NCBI GenBank assembly: GCA_028285685.1
Contig: JANQOR010000024.1
Span: 1-64,000 of the forward strand
DNA from: Cyclobacteriaceae bacterium
Lineage (GTDB): Bacteria > Bacteroidota > Bacteroidia > Cytophagales > Cyclobacteriaceae
Reading direction: 5' to 3'
DNA length: 64,000 nucleotides
Shown here: positions 1 to 9,700 of the stretch, piece by piece
How the letters are laid out: each line of letters begins with the position of its first letter
Position numbering within the stretch: the first letter of the stretch is position 1
Made by a program: the position numbers and the translations under genes
Notes under the pieces: generated by a model
What the model saw: the letters and a program-made list of their open reading frames with translations, nothing else
Database searches by the model: none
Told to the model about the DNA's origin: nothing

Positions 1-710
1 TGATCATCACAGTAGCCGTCGTATTGACGCTGTTACCTTCGTCGTCAGTTACGGTGAGTGTTACCACATTGGGTCCAATATTCGTGCAATCAAAATCAGT
101 GATGTCCAGACTTAAATTGACCGAGCAGTTATCTGAACTGCCATTATCAACATCACCAGGTGTGATGGATATATTGCCGGTGGCATCAAGGGAAACAGCT
201 ATATCCTGCGCGACGACTGTAGGACTTAGATCATCATTGACCGTCACCGTAGCTGTTGTATTGGCGCTATTTCCTTCATCATCGGTTGCTGTGAGCGTTA
301 CCACATTAGGTCCAATATTCGTGCAATCAAAATCGGTAACGTCCAGACTTAAATTGACAGAACAGTTGTCGGAGCTACCATTATCAACATCACCAGGTGT
401 GATCGAAACATTGCCTGTAGCATCTAGTGAAACAGCAATATCCTGACCAACAACAGTGGGATTAAGATCATCATTGACCGTGACACTAGCTGTGGCATTT
501 GAACTATTGCCGGATTCGTCAGTAACGGTTAAAGTCACAATATTTCCTCCTACGTTGGTGCAGTCGAAATCTGTAACATCTAATGACAGAGCAAGGTTTG
601 CTGCGATAGTAACATCGTCTGAACTACCGTTGTCGATTTGACTTGGAGTAATGGAAATATTGCCAGTAGCATCCAATGACACTGAAATGTCCTGTGTCAC
701 AACGGTGGGT
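1..710 (-). repeat. Three HYR-like protein repeats, 237-bp period
   Basis: The encoded motif (DIAVSLDATGN..SITP, then GSSDN, then LDVTDFDCTN, then VTLTVTDxxGN) recurs. The shared GTGCAATC/GTGCAGTC positions at 84, 321 and 558 are exactly 237 bp (79 codons) apart. The two leftmost copies are nearly identical in DNA, while the third lacks the cysteine after GSSD and is more diverged. The array may continue past the window edge. Confidence 0.85.
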
Positions 711-3700
711 TTGGCATCTACAGTCACGTCAAATGGATCTGAACTGATCGTCAGACCTGTGACTAGCGTATTTGTCACTTCCAGATGATAGGCCCCAGCA
801 TCCGAAGGAACAACAGTAGATATGGACAAATTATCGGTTGTTTGTCCAGATATATCTACGGCATCCTTCAACCATTGGTATTGGTTGGCTGTTCCACCAA
901 CGGTTCTTGTTACATCCAGATTGTCATCCTCGTTAAGATCTACATCCGGAAGGCCAGTCAAGTTCGCCTGGGGTACATAATCTACACCCGGTATTGCGAC
1001 GTTGGGCTCCAAATCATCAAACTCAAATTGGTTATTTGCGAGTAGAAGTGCAGATAGGCCGGTCAGAGCGGACAAGTCAGGAAGATCAGTCAGGGCATTG
1101 TCACTCAACTCCAGGTTCGTAAGAGCAGTTAAGCTGGTAAACGATGTAGGCACAGCTCCAGTGAACTGATTAATGTCCAACTGTAAATCTTGCAGTAGGG
1201 TCAGTGAGCCAATCTCCGAAGGAATCGTTCCTGATAATTGGTTGTCGTCCAACTCCAGATGGGTCAAGGCTGTAAGCATTCCGATTTCGGTCGGTATCGA
1301 ACCCGTTAGCTGGTTGTGGCTGAGATCCAGATCTTCAAGGTTGGTGAGACTCCCAATTTCTACAGGGATCGAACCTGAAAGTTGATTTGCATACAGTAAT
1401 AGGTTGACCAAACTCGAGAGATCACCGATTTCGGTGGGTATCGATCCAGTAAGTTGATTATTACTTAAATCAAAGTCTTCCAAACTAGTAAGGGTCGAAA
1501 TAGAGGTGGGGATTGAGCCTGTGAGATCGTTATCATCCAGATCAATTCTGACGGCATTCACAAGGTTTCCGATTTGGGTCGGAATGCTTGCTGAAAGCTG
1601 ATTATTCGTAAGATCAAGTAGTTGGAGGTTTGTAAGACTGCCAAGCTCTGCAGGAATTGCCCCTGTCAGCATATTACCGTCCAATTCAAGCTCTAATAAA
1701 TTAGTCAAATCTCCAATTTCAGTGGGGATCGAACCTGAAAGGTTATTGTCAAATAATTCCAGGTACTGAAGGTTGGCTAACATACCAAGTTGAGACGGTA
1801 TGGATCCGCTTAATTGGTTGGTTGCAAGGTCAAGTTGAATTAGACTGTTGAGGTCACCAAGTTCCGTCGGGATCGATCCTGTCAGAAGGTTATCATCCAA
1901 CTCAAGGTCCAGTAGGTCGCTTAGAAAACCTAATTCAGTTGGTATGGAGCCACTAAGTTGGTTAGAGTACAATTCAAGGTATTGGAGGTTTGATAAATCA
2001 CCTAAGGTCGTAGGAATTGATCCAGTCAGTTGATTCTCAAACAGCTCTAGATTCGTCATTTCCGTGAGTGTGCCAAGCTCTGCTGGTATGGTACCAACAA
2101 GGTTGTTCGTACCCAATTCAATTTCTGAGACTTGATCCCCAACCACACTTATCCCAAACCAGGTGCTGACATCCCCTGACAGCCAATTCGTGTTGTCCGT
2201 CCAGTTTGCTCCATCAGTATCGTTGTAAAGTGCAAGAAGCGCGTTGTAATCTTCCGGAACTACCCCGCCAAGTGTAAAAGCACCCGATCCGACCCAATCT
2301 GGCTGAGTTTCTCCACCTCCGGCATCTGTCCAGATTCCACTATTGTTGTTGGTACTTCTGTCAGGTAGCAAATGATCTGTTACTTCATCCTGGTCAAATC
2401 TATAATAGGCAATCAATCCGGATTCATTTCCCACAAGACTCGTTGCAAAATCACTTTCAATCTCAGTTCCGCTTCTTGCCACATTCCAGATACGCAACTC
2501 ATCCACATCGCCATTTAGAAATTCAGAGTCAAAAGCCTGACCAATCTTCAAGTCATTTACTCCAATAAAATCTCCTGTGGGATCATCGGCCTTAAGTAAA
2601 ATGCCATCGCGATAAATCTGTCGATCATCATCATCAGAAATCAGATCAGGGTCATAAACAACAGCCCAGTGATGCCACTCCGTATCAGTAAACGTCTGAT
2701 CAGTGTCCAACGAATTTCCTTTGAAGTCAATGGTGAAGGTATTTCCGGAACGGAATCCAACGTGAATCGCCTCATTGGTAGACGAAGGTTCTGTCCCCAC
2801 TGAAACGATCCAGTCATTATTTCCAGCAGTGGTACGCCTTGCCCAAAACTCAATCGTGAAGGCACTTGAGGTAAAATCGAGTCCGATATCTCCCACATCA
2901 ATGTAGTCATCGGTACCATCAAAATTTAGCGCATTTCCTGGAGGCGTTAGGGTGCTCCCAAATTTTTCATTCGAGTAGCTTGAGTTCTGGGTCCCGTTGG
3001 TCGCTCGTATCCGGTAGAAATAGCCATTTCCAGCCACAACTGTGTTGTCGGTGTATGAAGTAGCGTCCGCAGGGGCTGTTCCAATCTGTGAAAAACTGGT
3101 ATTATTTCCATCAGAACGCTCTATGAGAAAGTCAGTCTCATTCGGGGAATTATCTGTCCAACTCAAGTCAATTTGCGTATCTGAAACTTCAGTTGTAAAG
3201 AGATCGCTTGGTGGATGTGGTGTGAAGGCCTCTGAGGTTGGCCAAATAGGAGTAGTGACACCTCCTCCGGCATCCATCCATATTCCATTGTTGTTGTTGG
3301 CGCTTCTATCTGGGATCAGCAGGTCAGTTGCTTCATCTTGATCAACCTTATAGTAGGTCACAAGCCCATCTTCATTGCCGACCAGCGAATTGAACATGTT
3401 ACCTTGGATTTCACCTTCTGTTCGTACATCGCTCCAAATCCTGACTTCATCAACCTCCCCGCCAAAGTAATCGCCGTACCCATTCGAGCTCTCCGCCGCT
3501 AGCCAAAGGTTGTTTGCATTGGGGCCGGTCGTATTCACTAATGGCGTTCCAGAGAGGACTTCTTGTCCATCTAGGTAAACTTTCATATTTACTCCATCCC
3601 AAACAGCAGCGGCATGATACCATCTGTTCAATTCAATTTCACCAGCCGTACCAAATACATTTTGATCGTTCCCCCAAAACCCAATAGTGTTTACACCACC

Positions 3701-6700
3701 GACAATAAATTGAGCAATGGCAAATAAATTTCCATCCCCATCAGCATCATCGGCTTGACGAATAATAGAGGCAATCTGATCTCCATAGGTAGCAGCGTCC
3801 TGGGTGGCTTTAAACCACAGCTCCATCGTTCGCTGATCTGTACCGGTGGGAAGCTCGGACACTCCCAAAACTTCAACCTCGTCATCTACTCCATCAAATG
3901 ATATGGAGTTGCCCGGAACGTCATAAGTGCCTCCAAACTTTTCATTGGAAGGTGACGAGTCTAAAGGACCAGTAGCAATGACCCTGTAGTAATAGCCCTT
4001 GCCCGCTGTGACCGTATTGTCAGAATAAGAGGTTACATCTGGTCCTACTGAATTGATATTTACCCAGGTTGTATTGTTTCCGTCTGAACGCTCGATCGCA
4101 AAGCCGGTCTCCTTCGCGGAGTTGTCAGTCCAACTTAGGTCAATCTGAGTGTTCGAAACCTCGGTGACGAACAAGTCAGAAGGTGCATTCGGAGGGTCCA
4201 GGTCAGCTCCGGATGTTATCCAGTTGGATGCTCCGCCGTTTAGGTCAAAATTTTGCAATAAACCATGATTGTTGTTCATTGACCGATCCGGGAGGACGTC
4301 AACAGATGGTGTGGTATTGTCTCCACCCGCTACTCCTTGATCAAAACGATAATATGCAACAAGTCCGGATTCATTTCCAGTCAGCGGGAAACTCATATTT
4401 TCTTGAATTTCAGTCTGTGTACGTGCCACATTCCAAAATCTAACTTCATCTATTGGCGCCTCAGAATCCCATGGATCATTGTTTTCACCAAACAGGATGT
4501 CAGTGCCGGCGACATTAAATCCACCACCCGAATGATCTGAATTATCAGTATCCACCAAAATTCCGTCCACATATAATCTTGCCTCTGTGTCATAGTCATT
4601 TACCATTGCAAAATGGTGCCAACCAGTGGAAAGATCTGATGATATGAGTAGCCGATCAACTGGTTCTTTTGATGAGGTTGAGCCTGCCCGATTATCTGGC
4701 CACAAAGAGGCACTTAGTTTTGATCCTGGGGTAGTAGAGAAGAATTCATCACGAATTGTCACCCCCAAATTATCATTGGGAACGGCAAGATTCAGTTTTA
4801 ATATTATGCTTCCGTTTTGTGGCACACCATCAAAATAAACCCAACCCTCCACTGTAAAATCACTGGTCCCAAATTGAAGCGAAGGGTGATCACTTACCCT
4901 TATGTGATCGTCTACTCCATCAAAATCCAATGCATTGCCAGGCTGTGCGATGGTACTACCAAATTTCTCATTGCTATATGGTGAATTTTCTGTTCCGTTG
5001 GTGGCACGAACACGATAGAAATAGCCATTGCCAGCAGTTACTGTATTGTCAGAATAACTCACATCATCAGCGGATGCCGTACCTATCTGGACAAAACTTG
5101 AATTATGACCGTCGGATCTCTCAATTAAGAATTGGGTTTCAGTGAAGGATCGGTCTGTCCAGTCAAGATCAATCTGGGTATCGGAAACTTCAGTCGTCAA
5201 CAAATCAATTGGCTCGTTTGGAGTCGGATCAAGTGAACCAGAGAAGGCCCAGTTTGAATTGTCACCGTCCAAAGTAAAACTGGTCAAGGTTCCATCAAGT
5301 CCATTAGCTGTACCGTCGATGAGTGTAGTTTCTCCAGCATTGTTCGCAGTGGGTACCCCTTGATTGAAATCATAGTAGGCGAGGAGCATGCTTTCGCTTC
5401 CCGCCAGGGGAGTGAAGATCTCACTTCTGATTTCGGTCAGTGTTTTTGCCTTCGTCCAAATTCTCACTTCGTCCAGAGCTCCATCAAAATAATAGTTCAC
5501 CACGCCCTGATGTCCAAGCTTTCTGCCCCCTGCTCCCCCTAGCGAACTTCTTCCATCTTCTGAATTCTCATCTTCCAGGTTCCCATCCAAATAGATCTTC
5601 GTACCGACTCCATCTTCATAAGTAGCTGCCACATGATACCACCTGCCCGCTTCCAACTGTGTTGAACCCGTAGAGAACGACCAGACTGATCCATCATAAA
5701 CCCCATATTGAACGACATTGCCTACAGTCCTTAAGATGTAAAACGTAGCACCACCTGAGTTCTCTTCCGAATAGATGGTCTGGAAATCAGCAGGATCGCC
5801 ATCAATCCGGAACCACGCTTCAACAGTGGATGCTGTTTGGCTCGTTAACTCGACAGCAGCAGGCAGAAAAACAAAGTCAGAGGTACCATTGAAATCCAGG
5901 GCATTGTTCGGGAAAATGGATGGGTCAAGCGCACCGGACGATCCCCAATTTCCGCTGTTATCTGCAGGAAAATTTGTTAGTGTGCCGTCATTGGCACCTG
6001 CGAGATCACGAAGCGTGCTGACACTCGAAGTACCATCAGAGTCATCGAAGCGATAATAGGCGCGTAGATTATCGTAATTAGGATGTGTATTGTCTACTTC
6101 TTGAGCGATATGAGATAGAATGTCTTCCTGATCAAGCACGGTATCCCAAATACGTACCTCGTCCATCGGTCCATCAAAAATTTGATCGGAAGCTTCACAC
6201 AGACCTCCTGAGGAATCCAGAGTAGCGCCCAATCCAACATGGGATGAACCGGAAGTGATGTCAAATGGAAAAGCACCGACGGCAAGACTGAGATTGGTTG
6301 GCTGTAGAACCCCGTTAATGTAGAAACTTACTCGATCGGATCCATCGCCAGTGTCTATTGATCCATTATAGGTCATGGCAACATGCTGCCAGGTGTTTGC
6401 CACAATACTTCCATTCCCACTCTCAAAAACTCGAAATTGACTAAGATCATTTGCTCCATAGTAAACGAACCTTAGCCCCTCGTCAAGGGAAATTGCAAAT
6501 CCAAGTTGTCTCTCATCAGATGAACAATTGATTGTATTTCCATTCTTTGCGAGTATTATTTTTCTATTTGATCCAGTGAATGTCTCCGGGTTAATCCATG
6601 CCTCAATGGTAAATTGCTTGTTAGCTCCAGCAAAAACACTTTCAAGGCCTGTACCCAGGTCTACAACGTCATCAGTACCGTCAAAATTTAGTGTATTCCC

Positions 6701-9700
6701 GGGAGCCGACGGTTCTGCATAGGCATCTGTAATCCCTTGCGCAAACTCCCCAGACGTCAAATTCGCATCTATCACAATGTTGGTACTTGTATTTACATCT
6801 AGAAAGCTGGAGGATAGTTCATCAAATACCCCATCCGCATTATTTGCCCGTTTAACAAATCGAATTCCGTTTTCGTCAGGCTGCCCATTTACACCTGAGT
6901 TTCCAGAATAAAACCACTGCGCATTGAAAGTGGGGTTGGTTCCCCCACTTTGGAAGACGCCGTAGTAATCAGTGGTGTTTAAGGCGTTGAGCTCCGAGGT
7001 AACTGTGGTGTTGTTAGGAGCTTCATTCACTCGGTAGACGTACGTGATATCTGGCGATCCAAGAATGTTGTTAATCGTAAGGTTATTACCAGAAGAAGCC
7101 GAGCTCAAGGCAACGGAGGTAGTGGTAGTGAAGGCACTTTCATCTCCCAGGTGCGCTCCCGATAGGTTGTAGGTGGCGCCGTTTAATGTTCCGTGATTGG
7201 CTCCCGCGAGATCTGTAGCAACTGAACCAGTATTCTCATCGAACCGGTAGTAACCTTCAAGATTCGAATAATCGGGATGAGCTGAAGTCAACTTTTGCGT
7301 GACCCAATCCCTAATGGTGGTTTCATCCAGTACAACATTCCAAAATCTCACCTCATCTATTAGGCCATCAAAGTGCTCCGACTGTGCAGTCCGATTACCT
7401 ATGGTATATCCGGTCACACTGGAAAATGTGACACCATACGAATTGGTAGTCTTAAGGTCGCCATCAAGATAGTAGCTTGCATTTATACCATCATAGGTTA
7501 CCGCAATATGGTGCCAGCCTAAATCATCGACTGTAGCTGTTGAAATGTCCTCGCTCACTCCTACATGGCTGATGGTCAATCGATTGGATGGATCGAAGTA
7601 TACGGCAAATCCGTTGTTGGCATCTGAAGCTATGATCCGGTCCGTGAACGATCCTGCGTTGATCCGATCTCTTTTTACCCAGGCTTCGAACGAAAAGACG
7701 TTTCCTGAAACTGAAAGGTCGCTCACATTAACCTCATCATTACTACCATCGAAATTCAGTGCATAACCTGATCCTGGCACAGATGGATAGCCGATAGCTG
7801 CAACCGAAAATTCTGACGCTCCAAATGCTGCGTCTACCGTTGTTTCGTCGTCTACCACAATTGCGGTATAGTTGGTGCCAAGGGTAAAAGATCCAGCGAT
7901 CGACCAGAAACCTGAAGAGACCACGTCGACTGCTTCGGCAACCAGGGTCATACCTTGATCATCACCACATCCATCATCTGCCTCAAAGAGTAAGATATTG
8001 GCATTGTCTTCAACTGTGGTGGTCCCGGAAATTAGTGTGGGTGTTGCTGAAGTGATGACGGGTGGAGGCACCACTTCTGTAGCAGCGATCTCTATTCCCT
8101 GTAACGAATTGCAAAAAATACTATTTTCCTGGACGTCAACGGTACTGAAGGACGTTGCGGTTGTTCTAATGCCATAATCATTGTCCGCGATGATATTCGC
8201 TTCTCCTGATCCCGAACCGCCGATTTGCACGTTTGTGGCGGTAGAGCTTAGCAAAATTCCTGATTCATAGTTTCCAAGCAACGTAGTACCATCTGTCTCC
8301 ACTCCTATCTTATTGCCTTGAATCAGAATATTACTCGAACCATTGACAATCTCGATCCCATCATCACCCGAAGCATCACCATTCCCGGATATGATATTGT
8401 CAAGAATTGCTATTCGATTCGCCCCATTGTCCGTTCCGTCAGCATTGTTTAGTCGTATTCCAGAATCGTTATTTTGTGGATTTCCAGTCCCGGTGGCTGT
8501 TCCATCAGCAAATACACCAATGTTGTTACTCTGGATGGTGATATCCGTGGTACCGGCACCAACCAAGATTCCGTAGCTAGAGGAACCGGCAATGGTATTT
8601 CCGGAAATAACCGTTCCTGTTCCACCACCACCGTCCAGCTGTATGGCGGTGGAGAAAACACCAATCTCTGTTTGTCCACCTACATTGACTCCTATTAAAT
8701 TATTAGTAATCGTGATTCCCGTTGGATCTGTCGTATTTACATCAATTGCAGGTCCAGACAAATTCACCATGAGGTTATTGTTGATTGTGACTGTGACTGC
8801 ACCATCGTCCAACACGATCCCATAGGTGTTTTCAACAGCTGACAATGCTGAAACTCCGTCCGCACTAGACCCAAACCGGTTACTTTCTATCGTTACATCA
8901 AATGCTGTAGCTCCGATTGAAATACCTACAGAAGAATTTGCCCCAATTATATTCCCCTGTCCCGTCCCCGAGCCTCCAATATTGACATTATTACTTCCAG
9001 TTGTAACACGAATTCCCTCCGTATTTCGAATCGCGTCGTCACCCGCCGCATTAGTACCAATTTGATTACCATAAATGTTGATCACAGTGGAAGTACTTGC
9101 GATCAATATTCCGTGGCTGTTCGGACCGACAATGTCATAACCAGAGATGAGGTTTCCTTCGCCCATAGACGAATCACCGCCTATCGTAATGTTTGTTGAA
9201 CCCGAAATTGCGATCCCGTTTTGCTGTGTTGAAGCACCGCCAGATCTTGCAGTTCCATCGGGAGTAGTCCCTATTCTGTTGCCTTGAATAACTCCTCCGC
9301 TCGCTCCAACCACATAAATACCGCTATTGCGATTGTGGTGAATGATATTGCCTTCGTTAACACCGCCAATCGTGAAATTATTAGCAACCACTTTGATCGC
9401 TCCATTTTGATTCCCGGTGCTGCCATCGTCAAAGTCAGTAAGCACAAGGCCTTTGATAGTTGTATTCGCAGCATTAACATAGAATCCGTTTTGATCAGAG
9501 GCAGAAGGTGTGGAGCCATCTATCACTACCATGGTGCTCACGTCCGCAAAGATCCAGCCTGGCTGGGACGTGCCATCGATCGTCATAGACGACGTTATAT
9601 CAGGTAAATCAGTTAGCAGGTCAATTACATTGTTGCTTCCGGGAATGTTGAAGGTGATCACCTCTTCGGAGCTAGCGTTAGCATCAAGCATAGCCTGCCT

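Noticed and set aside
60-2140. Regular repeats that could suggest CRISPR or satellite DNA
   Set aside because: The 237-bp and 72-bp periods are multiples of three and encode HYR and LRR protein repeats in one open frame, with no spacers.
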